This document shows, piece after piece, positions 1 through 9,031 of a stretch of 64,000 bases of DNA; the first letter of the stretch is position 1, and each line of letters starts with the position of its first letter. The notes under the pieces were generated by a model, which ran no database searches, had not been told where the DNA came from, and saw only the letters and a program-made list of their open reading frames with translations. Source of the DNA: an uncultured Bacteroidales bacterium (GTDB taxonomy: Bacteria; Bacteroidota; Bacteroidia; Bacteroidales; Muribaculaceae). The position numbers and the translations under genes are program-made. Location of the stretch: contig UQVH01000011.1 in assembly GCA_900544535.1 (NCBI GenBank), positions 34,338 to 98,337 of the forward strand, given 5' to 3'.

Positions 1-1543
1 CCATTACCCCTTTGAAAACAAAGAGGCATTCGACAAACGCGAAGTCTATCCCGCCGACTTCATCGCCGAAGGTGTCGACCAGACACGCGGATGGTTCTTC
101 ACCCTCCACGCCATCGCCGGCATGGTCTTCGATTCGATCGCTTACAAAACCGTTATCTCCAACGGCCTCGTGCTCGACAAATACGGCAACAAAATGTCGA
201 AGCGTCTCGGCAACGCCGTCGATCCCTTCGGTCAGATCGGCCAGTATGGCGCTGACCCCGTGCGCTGGTACATGATCTCCAACTCATCGCCGTGGGACAA
301 CCTGAAATATGACGAAAAAGGTGTGCTTGAGACTTCACGCAAGCTCTTCTCGACACTCTACAACACATACAGCTTCTTCGCGCTCTATGCCAACGTCGAC
401 AACTTCGACCCCGAAGCTCCGCAGGTGCCCGTTGAAAAGCGTCCCGAAATCGACCGCTGGATTCTCTCGCTTCTCAATACACTTATCAAGGAAGTCACCG
501 AGGCTCTGGACGATTACGAACCCACCCGCGCTGCACGCGCCATCGGCGAATTTGTCGGCGACAACCTTTCAAACTGGTATGTACGCCTCAACCGCAAGCG
601 TTTCTGGGGCGGCGACATGACCGAGGACAAACTCGCGGCTTATCAGACACTCTACACCTGTCTGCGCACCGTCACCCTCCTCATGGCTCCGTTCGCACCC
701 TTCTTCGCCGACCGTCTGTACCGCGACCTTACAGGTTCGGAAAATTCTATCCATCTCGACCACTATCCCGTGGCCGATCCCGCACTCATTGATCCAGATC
801 TCGAAGAGCGTCAGAAACTCGCTCAGGACATCACCTCCATGGCTCTCGCACTCCGCCGCAAAGTCAACCTCAAGGTGCGCCAGCCGCTCCACTCGATCAT
901 GGTCCCCGTGGCCGACGAAAAGCGCCGTGCAGCAGTCGAGGCTATCATGGATCTCGTCAAGAGCGAGATCAACGTCAAGGATCTCAAGATTGTCGGCAAC
1001 GACGAAGGCATCCTTGTCAAGAGTGTCAAACCGGACTTCAAGAAACTCGGTCCGAAATTCGGCAAGAACATGAAGGCTGCCGCCGAGATCATCAAGAACC
1101 TTGATGCAAAATCGATCGCCGCACTCGAACGTGACGGACGCCTCGCATTCGATCTCAACGGCACTCCGGCCGAGGTTGAGCTTGCCGATGTCGAGATCAT
1201 CTCCGAAGACATCCCCGGCTGGCTCGTAGCCAACGAAGGTTCTCTCACAATTGCCCTCGACGTGACTGTGACACCCGAACTCAAGCGTGAAGGTATCGCC
1301 CGCGACATCGTCAACCGCATCCAGAACATCCGCAAGGCCCGCAACTACGACATCACCGACCGCATCCGTCTCGTTTTCGCTCCCGCAGCCGAAACAGACG
1401 ACGCTATCCGTGATTTCGCTGACTACATCTCGCGTCAGGTGCTCGCCACTTCTCTGGAGATCGCTCCGGTTGACGGCGAAGACGCAGAGGAGCTTTCGAT
1501 GGACGATGTCACAGCCCGCGTACAGATCACTCTTGACAAATAA
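1..1543 (+). CDS. ileS: isoleucyl-tRNA synthetase, 5' end missing
   Basis: The reading frame is already open at base 2 and runs 513 codons to a TAA, so this is the C-terminal half of a class I aminoacyl-tRNA synthetase that charges tRNA-Ile in the cytoplasm. Near the left edge is the DQTRGWFF segment typical of IleS, followed by the KMSKR signature (bases 191-205) that binds ATP during amino-acid activation. The anticodon-binding helical domain follows. The C-terminal region after about base 800 resembles the DUF5915-type tail of the eukaryote-like IleS form, with no zinc-binding cysteine cluster; this assignment is from memory of the family. The dksA-like gene starts 51 bases downstream on the same strand. 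Confidence 0.97.
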   Translation, partial: HYPFENKEAFDKREVYPADFIAEGVDQTRGWFFTLHAIAGMVFDSIAYKTVISNGLVLDKYGNKMSKRLGNAVDPFGQIGQYGADPVRWYMISNSSPWDNLKYDEKGVLETSRKLFSTLYNTYSFFALYANVDNFDPEAPQVPVEKRPEIDRWILSLLNTLIKEVTEALDDYEPTRAARAIGEFVGDNLSNWYVRLNRKRFWGGDMTEDKLAAYQTLYTCLRTVTLLMAPFAPFFADRLYRDLTGSENSIHLDHYPVADPALIDPDLEERQKLAQDITSMALALRRKVNLKVRQPLHSIMVPVADEKRRAAVEAIMDLVKSEINVKDLKIVGNDEGILVKSVKPDFKKLGPKFGKNMKAAAEIIKNLDAKSIAALERDGRLAFDLNGTPAEVELADVEIISEDIPGWLVANEGSLTIALDVTVTPELKREGIARDIVNRIQNIRKARNYDITDRIRLVFAPAAETDDAIRDFADYISRQVLATSLEIAPVDGEDAEELSMDDVTARVQITLDK

Positions 1544-1594
1544 CCACCATTTTACTGGCAATCTATATTAACCCAACCTCCAAACCTTAGTCCA

Positions 1595-1978
1595 ATGAGT
1601 GAAAAGACCCGTTACTCCGACGAGGAGCTTCTTGAATTCAAGGAGCTGATCCTCCAGAAACTTGAAAAAGCGCAGAAGGAATATGACTCTCTGCGCGGCC
1701 TTATCAACAATACGGACGGGAACGACACTGCCGACACCTCTCCGACATTCAAAATCCTTGAGGAGGGTGCCAGTACGCTCTCGAAAGAAGAAGCCGGACA
1801 ACTGGCCCAGCGTCAGAGAAAATTCATACAGCATCTTCAGAACGCCCTGATCCGTATCGAGAACAAGACCTACGGTATATGCTGCGAGACCGGCGAGCTC
1901 ATCCCCAAAGAGCGGCTCCGCGCCGTGCCCCACGCAACCCGCAGCGTTGAAGCCAAGAACTCGCAGAAGAAAAAGTAG
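1595..1978 (+). CDS. TraR/DksA-like transcriptional regulator with a lost zinc finger
   Basis: A 127-residue protein of the TraR/DksA family, which inserts a coiled-coil tip into the RNA polymerase secondary channel and modulates promoters together with ppGpp. Residues 8-90 are a predicted coiled coil whose tip carries D44-x-x-D47, resembling the acidic DxxDxA tip of DksA. The C-terminal globular part keeps the LIPKERLRAVPHAT segment of the family, but the four zinc cysteines are mostly gone: only C96 and C97 remain where a CxxC would sit, and the second pair reads Ser and Ala. It lies between ileS and lspA (17-base gap to lspA), an arrangement I believe is common in Bacteroidales, so co-transcription is likely. 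The family call is firm; zinc independence is inferred. Confidence 0.9.
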   Translation: MSEKTRYSDEELLEFKELILQKLEKAQKEYDSLRGLINNTDGNDTADTSPTFKILEEGASTLSKEEAGQLAQRQRKFIQHLQNALIRIENKTYGICCETGELIPKERLRAVPHATRSVEAKNSQKKK

Positions 1979-1995
1979 ACCAACCGCCACACACG

Positions 1996-2631
1996 ATGCT
2001 CAAAAGCCGTACCGCCATAGCCTCTCTGATCATCATTCTTGTAGTGCTGATCGATCAGGCAGTCAAAATATGGATCAAAACACATTTTTATCTGGGAGAA
2101 GATCTGAAAATCTTCTCCTGGTTTCACTTGTATTTTATTGAAAACAACGGCATGGCTTTCGGCATGGAGCTGGGAAGCAAACTGGCGCTCACTCTGTTCC
2201 GCATAGTGGCCGTCGGTTTCCTCATCTGGTACATCATCCGAATCCGCGCCCTCCGGTCGGTACCCACGGGGTATATCATATGCCTCGCGTTCATTACCGC
2301 CGGAGCGGCCGGCAACATATTCGACTGCGTGTTTTACGGACTGATATTCGACAATCCTATGCCTCCGCAGGTTGCCACACTCTTCCCTGCCTCAGGCGGA
2401 TATGCACCTGTCTTCCTCGGCAAGGTTGTCGACATGCTCTACTTCCCGCTGTTCAGTTTCATCTGGCCTGACTGGATGCCTTTCGTAGGAGGGCGTGAGT
2501 TTCTGTTCTTCCAGCCGATTTTCAACATCGCCGATGCCGCCATATCATGCGGAATCATCGTGCTGATCCTCTTCTATCACCGTTACATCCTCGGTCCGAA
2601 AGCATTGGCCGAACTCCCTGACAAGGCCTGA
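1996..2631 (+). CDS. lspA: lipoprotein signal peptidase (signal peptidase II)
   Basis: Inner-membrane aspartyl protease that cleaves the signal peptide of prolipoproteins just before the lipid-modified cysteine. The 211-residue protein has four hydrophobic segments (about 7-25, 64-84, 92-112 and 181-197) and the family motifs DQAVK (20-24), ENNGMAFG (49-56), GAAGNIFD (103-110), KVVD (143-146) and FNIAD (176-180). D146 and D180 are the likely catalytic pair. It is longer than the E. coli enzyme because of an extra loop at about 115-142 rich in Pro, as in other Bacteroidetes. The substrate class is abundant here: many genes in this window encode lipobox proteins, including the next gene downstream. 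Confidence 0.97.
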   Translation: MLKSRTAIASLIIILVVLIDQAVKIWIKTHFYLGEDLKIFSWFHLYFIENNGMAFGMELGSKLALTLFRIVAVGFLIWYIIRIRALRSVPTGYIICLAFITAGAAGNIFDCVFYGLIFDNPMPPQVATLFPASGGYAPVFLGKVVDMLYFPLFSFIWPDWMPFVGGREFLFFQPIFNIADAAISCGIIVLILFYHRYILGPKALAELPDKA

Positions 2632-2684
2632 CAACACCATAGTTTCTGGCTTCGGGAACACCTCCCCACAAATCAATTACCGAC

Positions 2685-3476
2685 GTGCGCCATCTTCCTC
2701 TGTTCATAGTCGTCACACTGCTCATCCTTTTCGCAGCCTGCGGAAAAACTCCGGGCTATGTGATTTCAGTCAATAAAATGGCCGAAATCATGGCTGATCT
2801 CCACACCGGAGAAGCCGTGGTCGACGCCAACAGTTCCGCATTCCGCACCGACTCCGCAAAGAAAGCCCTCATGCAGTCGATCTGCCGGGGGCATGGTGTC
2901 ACGACAGCTGATCTGGACACGTCGCTCTACTGGTATGGCAACAACCTGCCGGAATACATCAAAGTCTACGACAAGACCATCGAGATCCTCAACGAGCGCA
3001 TTGCCGAGGTAGAGAAGTCCGGAGCCAAGAGCGCCGAACGCATCCAGCGCGACACTCCCGAAGGCGACTCAGTCAACATCTGGCGCGGTCCGACCATGCG
3101 CCGAAACTCAACAGGCAATCCCTCCGACTTCATCAGTTTCACTTTCAATTCGGAGCGCAACTGGGAGCGCGGCGACCGCTATACACTCTATGCACGTCCC
3201 ATCAATCCTCACTCGCCTCTGTTCATGACCCTCGCCGTCACCTACAACGACGGTACGGCTGAATACGTAACCCTCAACCAAGGCTCTGAAGGTCGCAAGC
3301 ATCTCACTCTCGTGCTTGACTCCGCCAAGACAGCCACCAACCTCTACGGAACCATCCACTATGCGCCCGGCAATGGCGAAGTATCATATATCGACTCAAT
3401 CGCCCTCGTGCGCACCCGCGGCCGCAACGACAATGTCAGGGCGCGTCAGGCACAGCACACCATCAAAATCCGATAA
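2685..3476 (+). CDS. DUF4296 family lipoprotein
   Basis: A 263-residue predicted lipoprotein: a hydrophobic signal ends in the lipobox LFAAC, with Cys19 as the lipidated residue. Residues 25-110 match the DUF4296 pattern, a helical domain beginning with a 'MAEIMADLH' stretch found in Bacteroidetes lipoproteins beside lspA. The remaining part is beta-rich and not recognised. The start is a GTG; the first internal ATG would remove the signal peptide, so GTG is preferred. The gene lies 53 bases after lspA and 30 bases before the next open frame, suggesting a shared transcript. Its molecular function is unknown; an envelope role is inferred only from the lipobox. Confidence 0.8.
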   Translation: MRHLPLFIVVTLLILFAACGKTPGYVISVNKMAEIMADLHTGEAVVDANSSAFRTDSAKKALMQSICRGHGVTTADLDTSLYWYGNNLPEYIKVYDKTIEILNERIAEVEKSGAKSAERIQRDTPEGDSVNIWRGPTMRRNSTGNPSDFISFTFNSERNWERGDRYTLYARPINPHSPLFMTLAVTYNDGTAEYVTLNQGSEGRKHLTLVLDSAKTATNLYGTIHYAPGNGEVSYIDSIALVRTRGRNDNVRARQAQHTIKIR

Positions 3477-3506
3477 TCTCGCCAACCAAACTTCCGACAC
3501 AATACG

Positions 3507-3833
3507 ATGGAACCGACTCTGGTCTCAGTCAGGGCGCACGCGGCTGTCGCTGACGGCAAAATCATACGCAATGCCCTTGTCCGCTATCCGTCACAACCGT
3601 GTCCGGGAATCAAGCCTGTCATCAGCCATTTCAACGGAGAAATTCACTCGACAGTCGATCTCAACGGCTTCATCATAGTGGCCCCTGCCGGATTCTCACT
3701 GCCGGAACACCTGAGCACTCCCCCACTATTTTCGGATTCTCACACATTCGAAGACTACCTCAGCCTCATCGCGTCCGCCGTTCCCCCTGTCAAAGCCGGC
3801 GAGGAGACGCAAGTCATCACCATAGAGTTCTGA
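3507..3833 (+). CDS. small conserved hypothetical protein
   Basis: A 108-residue protein with no signal peptide or membrane segment. The sequence alternates short beta-type stretches with Pro/Gly turns (for example 'IIVAPAGFSLPEHL') and ends in 'TQVITIEF'. I do not recognise a family. Coding status is supported by its position in a tightly spaced same-strand series (30 bases after the DUF4296 gene, 71 before the TonB receptor) and by third-position GC bias like its neighbours. Function cannot be assigned; a cytoplasmic location is the default. Confidence 0.6.
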   Translation: MEPTLVSVRAHAAVADGKIIRNALVRYPSQPCPGIKPVISHFNGEIHSTVDLNGFIIVAPAGFSLPEHLSTPPLFSDSHTFEDYLSLIASAVPPVKAGEETQVITIEF

Positions 3834-3904
3834 AACACACAATTTTTCCCGTCCGTCCGCGTTTTGTTATAAGAATCATTTCACATCCAATCATTACACT
3901 CATA

Positions 3905-6316
3905 ATGCACGGTCACGGACTCCGTTTAAAAATATTTCTCCTCCTCCTCTCCCCCTTACTGTCTCTCCTCTCTGACGGTCAGGTAAAAATTCACGGCAAA
4001 ATTACCGACAGCGAAGGGCAGCCGGTAGAATTCGCAACCGTACGAATCGCCGGTACGGTTCTCGGTACCACTTCAAGCCTCGAAGGCGACTACTCTCTCT
4101 CTTGCCCGGCGAGCGACACAATCCGCATCCATTTCTCCTGCATAGGCTTCCGGGAGGAAACACGTACGCTGATCGACGCGAAAGGCGACGTCACTCTCAA
4201 CATGCGCCTCCAGCTCAGCACCGAAATGCTCCGGCAGGTCGAAGTCACCGAACTGAAAAAGCAGACCGGCTCTGTGGGCACGATCGACGCTTCCGAACTC
4301 CGCAAGAGTCCTGATGTCCAAGGAGGAAGTGTCGAAAGCCTCATCACGACGATGGCCGGTGTCACAGGGTCAAACGAAATGTCGGCCCAATATTCAGTCC
4401 GCGGCGGCTCCTATGACGAAAATTCAGTCTACATCAACGGAATCGAGGTCTACCGTCCTCAGCTCATAACCTCCGGCCAGCAGGAAGGCCTCAGTATCAT
4501 CAATCCGGACCTCGTCGGGGCAATCGGCTTTTCGACCGGAGGCTTCCCGGCTGAATACGGCGACAAGATGTCGTCTGTTCTCGACATCACCTACCGCCAG
4601 CCCCAGTCATTCGAAGGCTCGCTCAGCGCCAGCCTCATGGGCGGCTCGCTCTCCGTCGGACAGGCTTCCGGAAAGTTTTCCCAGCTCCACGGCCTGCGCT
4701 ACAAACGCAATTCCTCGCTTCTTAGCTCGATGGATACCAAAGGAGAATACGACCCTACTTTCTTCGACTACCAGACCTCGCTGACCTGGCAGTTCTCAAA
4801 AAAATTCAAGGTGTCCTTCCTCGGCAACATCGGACTGAACCAGTATAAGTTCACTCCGCAGAACCGCACGACAACATTCGGCACCACCGCCGATGCCAAG
4901 AAATTCACCGTCTACTTCGACGGTCATGAAAAAGACCGCTTCGACACTTATTTCGGCGCCCTGTCGCTCGACTATCGCGTGAACCGCGGAACAAACCTCC
5001 AGCTCCTCGCCTCCGGCTACCTCACTGACGAACTTGTGGCCTACGACATTTCAGGCGAATATTGGCTCGACCAGGCCGGAACCTCCGACGTGGGCGGCGA
5101 GCTCGGTGTGGGCCGCTACCATGAACACGCACGCAACCGACTGAAAGCCTCTGTCCTGTCGCTCGCGCTCAAAGGACAGACAGCCATAAACCCGCGTCAC
5201 ACCCTGACCTACGGCATAGGTCTGCAAAGTGAAAAGATCATGGACCGCAGCCGCGAATGGGAACTGCGTGACTCGGCCGGATTCTCGCTCCCCGCCACTG
5301 GCACCGAACTCCGTATGATCTACAATCTTGCCTCGCGCCACGATCTGAACTCGACACGCTTCTCGGCTTTCGCACAGGACGCATGGAAGTTCAACACCTC
5401 CGCAGGTTTTGTGACCGTCAATGCCGGACTCCGCATGAGCTACTGGAGTTTCAACAAGGAGCTCCTTCTCAGCCCACGCCTCAACATAGGTTTCATCCCT
5501 GAGAAATCACCCTCCTGGGCCCTCCGCTTTGCGACGGGTCTCTACTACCAGTCTCCGTTCTACAAAGAATACCGCCTTCCGGTAACCGACGACAAAGGCA
5601 ACCAGACAATCGAACTCAACAGCGACATAAAATCGCAGCGCAGTTTCCACCTCATCGCCGGAACAGACTACACTTTCCGCGCACTCAACCGCCCCTTCAA
5701 ACTCTCAGGCGAGATCTACTACAAGGCTCTCTCCAACCTTGTCCCCTACGAAATCGACAATCTGAAAATAGTCTACTCCGGACTTAACGAAAGTTCGGGC
5801 TATGCAGCCGGAATCGACATGAAACTTTTCGGTCAGTTCGTTCCCGGCAGCGACTCCTGGATCAGTTTCTCGCTTATGAAAACAAGCGAGGATCTTCACG
5901 GAGAAAAAGTGCCGCGTCCGACTGACCGCCGATACAGTTTCGGAATGTTTTTCACTGACTATTTCCCGAAATTCCCACGCCTGAAATTCGCTCTTCGCGG
6001 AATCTTCATGGACGGTCTGCCTTCAACATCGCCCCGCTCCACACGCGACAAGGGCTATTTCCGTATGCCGGCCTACAAGCGTGTCGACATCGGCCTCTCC
6101 TACGCTCTGCTGTCAGAACTGAAAGAAGGAGAAAGCCGCTCAGGTTTCGGACGTCATCTCAAAAGCGTATGGCTCGGTCTTGACGTCTTCAACCTCTTCG
6201 ACATCTCCAACGTCTCCTCATATTACTGGGTCACTGACGTCAACGAAATCCAATATGCCGTCCCCAACTACCTCACCCGCCGTCAGATCAACGTGCGCCT
6301 GACAATCGACTTCTGA
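3905..6316 (+). CDS. TonB-dependent outer-membrane receptor with N-terminal CarboxypepD_reg-like domain
   Basis: An 803-residue outer-membrane protein. The ATG at 3905 is chosen because it is followed by a clear signal peptide (hydrophobic leucine/serine run ending near DGQ at about residue 24); the open frame extends upstream to 3599 but that stretch overlaps the preceding gene. After the signal come a carboxypeptidase-regulatory-like beta-sandwich (about 26-105), a TonB plug (about 125-230, with 'YSVRGGSYDENSVYING') and a long beta-barrel ending in an aromatic residue (TIDF), as expected for recognition by the BAM machinery. No SusD-type partner lies beside it, so it is not a standard glycan-uptake pair. 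Substrate unknown. The two-component system starts 24 bases downstream. Confidence 0.88.
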   Translation: MHGHGLRLKIFLLLLSPLLSLLSDGQVKIHGKITDSEGQPVEFATVRIAGTVLGTTSSLEGDYSLSCPASDTIRIHFSCIGFREETRTLIDAKGDVTLNMRLQLSTEMLRQVEVTELKKQTGSVGTIDASELRKSPDVQGGSVESLITTMAGVTGSNEMSAQYSVRGGSYDENSVYINGIEVYRPQLITSGQQEGLSIINPDLVGAIGFSTGGFPAEYGDKMSSVLDITYRQPQSFEGSLSASLMGGSLSVGQASGKFSQLHGLRYKRNSSLLSSMDTKGEYDPTFFDYQTSLTWQFSKKFKVSFLGNIGLNQYKFTPQNRTTTFGTTADAKKFTVYFDGHEKDRFDTYFGALSLDYRVNRGTNLQLLASGYLTDELVAYDISGEYWLDQAGTSDVGGELGVGRYHEHARNRLKASVLSLALKGQTAINPRHTLTYGIGLQSEKIMDRSREWELRDSAGFSLPATGTELRMIYNLASRHDLNSTRFSAFAQDAWKFNTSAGFVTVNAGLRMSYWSFNKELLLSPRLNIGFIPEKSPSWALRFATGLYYQSPFYKEYRLPVTDDKGNQTIELNSDIKSQRSFHLIAGTDYTFRALNRPFKLSGEIYYKALSNLVPYEIDNLKIVYSGLNESSGYAAGIDMKLFGQFVPGSDSWISFSLMKTSEDLHGEKVPRPTDRRYSFGMFFTDYFPKFPRLKFALRGIFMDGLPSTSPRSTRDKGYFRMPAYKRVDIGLSYALLSELKEGESRSGFGRHLKSVWLGLDVFNLFDISNVSSYYWVTDVNEIQYAVPNYLTRRQINVRLTIDF

Positions 6317-6340
6317 CACCAACACGAGCACTGCGCCATT

Positions 6341-8134
6341 ATGAAACATATCAAGACAATCCTGAGCGCCACCCTATCCTTCATAACCGCACTTCCCCTT
6401 TGCGCGGCAGTTACAGTCAGCGAAAAGGCAATAGAGCGCATCGACTCTTATGTCAACAATGATCCCGACAGCGCCATAATTCTCTGCAATGAGGCTCTCG
6501 GCACATTGCCTGACAGGATAACGGCTGAAAAAGTCTCCCTGCTGACAATTCGTGGAAATGCTTCCTTTACCCTCGGAGACTATCCTGCCGCCATTGCCGA
6601 TTTCAGCCGGGCTGTACGTTCGGCCGAAGAGATAGCCGACACTATGGCCTGCGTCAATGCCCTCTCGGATCTCGGGGTGGCCTATCGAGTGAGCCAGAAA
6701 TCCGATTCGGCACTCATCTGCTACAACCGGGCACTCGCAATGCTCGAAGGAGCCAGCGCCCCCGGCATCGAGGCCAATATCCTTACCTCCATAGCCGTGC
6801 TCTTCGCTAATGAAGGCCGTTTTGAAGAAGCCGTCCCGTTCGCTGAAAAAGGTCTTGCCAAAGCACGTCAGACCGACGATATAGAGACTCAGATCTATGC
6901 CGCCTCCTCTCTCGGATCGGCGCTGTTCCTCGCCGGAAATTACGAACGCGGTCTTGCGACCCAGCGCGGCATCATAAGCGTGGCCGAACAAAAAGGTATT
7001 CCACGCTATATACTGAAGACCTATGCCTCTATAATCGCCATGCACAACCGGCTCGGTCATCCTGATTCAGTCAGCTACTATATTGACCGCGGCCAGGCGG
7101 TGCTCGACCGGGTCCCCGAAGCATCCATCGAATCCATCGGCTTTCTCGAACAGAGCTTCGTCATACTGACCTCTCTTGGGCATTACCGCGAAAGTCTCGA
7201 CATACAGAAAAAGATTCTCGCCATGCAGGACTCGCGCCCCTTCATGCCTCTCGACCGCCTATGGCAACGGATAGCACTCAACTACAAAGGTCTCGGCGAC
7301 ATCGAACACATGGACGAAGCCTACCGCACTGCCATCGCTATTGCTGACAGCATCCACCAGAGCGACATCAACGAGCAGATTTCAGATCTCAACGTCCGCT
7401 ATCACACCGCCGAAAAAGAGCTTGCGATCGCCAATCTCCAGTCTGAAAAGTCACGTCGCGACACGATCATAGCCATAATCACCGCAACCGTCATCATCGC
7501 CTCGCTGTTGCTTTTCATCTATCTCCGCGCCCGTCACCGTAAAATCGAGATTGAAAACATACGCGCCAGGCTCGACGGCATCGAACAGGAACGCGGCCGA
7601 CTCGCCCACGAACTTCACGACGGCGTCTGCAACGATCTGCTCGGCATCGAACTGATGATGGGCTCAGGCCACTGCGACTCAAAAGAACTGACCGACATGA
7701 TCCGCACTGCGCGCAACGACGTGCGCTCGATCTCCCACGAACTTCTGCCGCCGCGCTTCAACGGACTCTCCCTCCCGCAGCTCATTGCCGCCTATGCACA
7801 GAAAAGCGACGGATTCGTCAGCTATACGCCGACCTGCCCGTCATTCGACCTCGATCCCGAGAAATCCATAAACCTCTACCGCATCATTCAGGAATGGATC
7901 GCGAATCTCCGTCACCACAGCTCTGCAACCGCCGCCACCATAGTCCTGACTCAGTCTGACAACGGGACAACTCTCGAAATTTCCGACAACGGTTCTCCCT
8001 TTGATCCGTCCGCTGTGACATCGGCTGGACTCGGCCTCGAAAATCTGAATCGGCGTGTAAAAGCACTCGAAGGGATGCTGACAATCGCAGAAAAAAGCGG
8101 ATTTAACATCATGTCGGTCAAATTTTTTAAATAA
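6341..8134 (+). CDS. TPR-containing sensor histidine kinase (HisKA_3 type)
   Basis: A 597-residue membrane histidine kinase. A signal sequence (1-22) is followed by tetratricopeptide repeats (about 50-350), which should lie in the periplasm; a single transmembrane helix at about 376-395; a short coiled linker; the dimerisation/phosphoacceptor helix with ELHDG, His426 being the likely phosphorylated residue; and a HATPase domain (about 490-597) with 'EISDNGSPF' and 'GLGLENLNRR'. This is the NarX/DesK-like family that pairs with LuxR-type regulators, and the next gene is exactly that. The N-box is unusual ('EWIANLRHHS' instead of the common EAxxNAxKHA). The signal is unknown. The regulator gene begins 90 bases downstream. 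Confidence 0.92.
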   Translation: MKHIKTILSATLSFITALPLCAAVTVSEKAIERIDSYVNNDPDSAIILCNEALGTLPDRITAEKVSLLTIRGNASFTLGDYPAAIADFSRAVRSAEEIADTMACVNALSDLGVAYRVSQKSDSALICYNRALAMLEGASAPGIEANILTSIAVLFANEGRFEEAVPFAEKGLAKARQTDDIETQIYAASSLGSALFLAGNYERGLATQRGIISVAEQKGIPRYILKTYASIIAMHNRLGHPDSVSYYIDRGQAVLDRVPEASIESIGFLEQSFVILTSLGHYRESLDIQKKILAMQDSRPFMPLDRLWQRIALNYKGLGDIEHMDEAYRTAIAIADSIHQSDINEQISDLNVRYHTAEKELAIANLQSEKSRRDTIIAIITATVIIASLLLFIYLRARHRKIEIENIRARLDGIEQERGRLAHELHDGVCNDLLGIELMMGSGHCDSKELTDMIRTARNDVRSISHELLPPRFNGLSLPQLIAAYAQKSDGFVSYTPTCPSFDLDPEKSINLYRIIQEWIANLRHHSSATAATIVLTQSDNGTTLEISDNGSPFDPSAVTSAGLGLENLNRRVKALEGMLTIAEKSGFNIMSVKFFK

Positions 8135-8184
8135 AAACGACCTCACTCACTGTTTTCCGTGATTCAGATCTCACAGCATTTGTC

Positions 8185-8192
8185 TAATTTTG
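8185..8192 (+). promoter_or_regulatory. candidate Bacteroidetes -7 element upstream of the response regulator
   Basis: The octamer TAATTTTG matches TAnnTTTG and lies 33 bases upstream of the ATG at 8225, inside the 90-base gap after the kinase gene. No good -33 TTTG box is visible. It would give the regulator its own transcript and supports the ATG over the upstream GTG at 8159. Confidence 0.4.
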
Positions 8193-8224
8193 TGCAACCA
8201 ATCTTAGACAACGTTCTTACTACC

Positions 8225-8863
8225 ATGGCAAAATCTGATCTGAAAATCCTATTGGTTGACGACCATGACATCGTCCTTCGGGGAATGCGTCACCTCCTAA
8301 ACGACCTTCTTGAAGCTAAATGTCATGTGGATGTAGCCATGACTGCAGCTGAGGCGCTCTCTTTGGCGTCGTTCCGCACATACGATCTTTGTCTGCTTGA
8401 TGTAGAGCTTCCAGACGCTACCGGCATAACACTGCTTCGCGAAATCCGTAAAAAATGTCCCGCGATCAAAATCATCGTAAACACGGTTCATGAAGAACTG
8501 TGGATCATCAAGGACTATTTCGAGGCTAATGTCGAAGGTATCCTGTTCAAGGATGTTCTTTCGACTGAAATAGCTGCCGCAATACGCATCGTTGCTGACG
8601 GCGGTACCTATTTCTGCAAACGTGCCGAACAACTCAGACGCCTGATCAACACCTGCGAAATGCCGAGTCCCAAAGAACTTGAAGTGCTACGTCTGATAGC
8701 ATCAGGAAAGAAAACCGATGACATCGCCGCAGAAATGGAACTCAGCCCCAACACGATTGAGACTCATCGCCGTCATCTCCTGAGCAAACTCCATGCCCGC
8801 AATTCGGCAGAACTGGTGCTCAACGCCATTTCCCACGGCCTGCTACCCACAAGCCGTCTCTGA
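8225..8863 (+). CDS. LuxR/NarL-type response regulator
   Basis: A 212-residue two-component regulator. The receiver domain (about 6-125) has the acidic pair D12-D13, the phosphoacceptor D59 in 'LCLLDVELPD', T87 and K109. The C-terminal LuxR helix-turn-helix (about 148-205) includes 'ELEVLRLIASGKKTDDIA' and 'SPNTIETHRRHL', which binds DNA as a dimer after phosphorylation. The partner is almost certainly the TPR kinase just upstream. An open frame begins with GTG at 8159 but the ATG at 8225 is preferred because the receiver domain starts directly after it and a promoter element lies at 8185. Targets are not evident; the AT-rich region downstream (8864-9031) is a possible binding zone, which is only a guess. 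Confidence 0.93.
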   Translation: MAKSDLKILLVDDHDIVLRGMRHLLNDLLEAKCHVDVAMTAAEALSLASFRTYDLCLLDVELPDATGITLLREIRKKCPAIKIIVNTVHEELWIIKDYFEANVEGILFKDVLSTEIAAAIRIVADGGTYFCKRAEQLRRLINTCEMPSPKELEVLRLIASGKKTDDIAAEMELSPNTIETHRRHLLSKLHARNSAELVLNAISHGLLPTSRL

Positions 8864-8883
8864 TTCACCACTATATATACCTA

Positions 8884-8913
8884 TATATATTATACCAATA
8901 TATATTATACCAA
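8884..8913. repeat. two tandem 15-bp AT-rich repeats in a TA-rich intergenic block
   Basis: The unit TATATATTATACCAA occurs twice head to tail (8884-8898 and 8899-8913). The surrounding gap 8864-9031 holds several more variants of CTATAATATAT and is far more AT-rich than the flanking genes. It lies between the response regulator and a small lipoprotein gene. A role as regulator-binding sites or a promoter region is possible but unproven. Confidence 0.7.
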
Positions 8914-9031
8914 CCGAATACCGCCGTCCCCCTTCCCTGCTTAAACCACCTATATAATATATCAACCTATAATATATAGCCCCCTATAATATGGTATTAC
9001 TATAAATTTTATTCATAACCAACATCATCAC

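Noticed and set aside
569..1561. 330-codon open frame on the minus strand opposite ileS
   Set aside because: It lies wholly antisense to a clear IleS frame and its composition is the mirror of the GC-biased codons; no family motif.
3599..3904. Upstream extension of the TonB receptor frame
   Set aside because: It overlaps the previous gene and has no signal peptide; the ATG at 3905 precedes a normal signal peptide.
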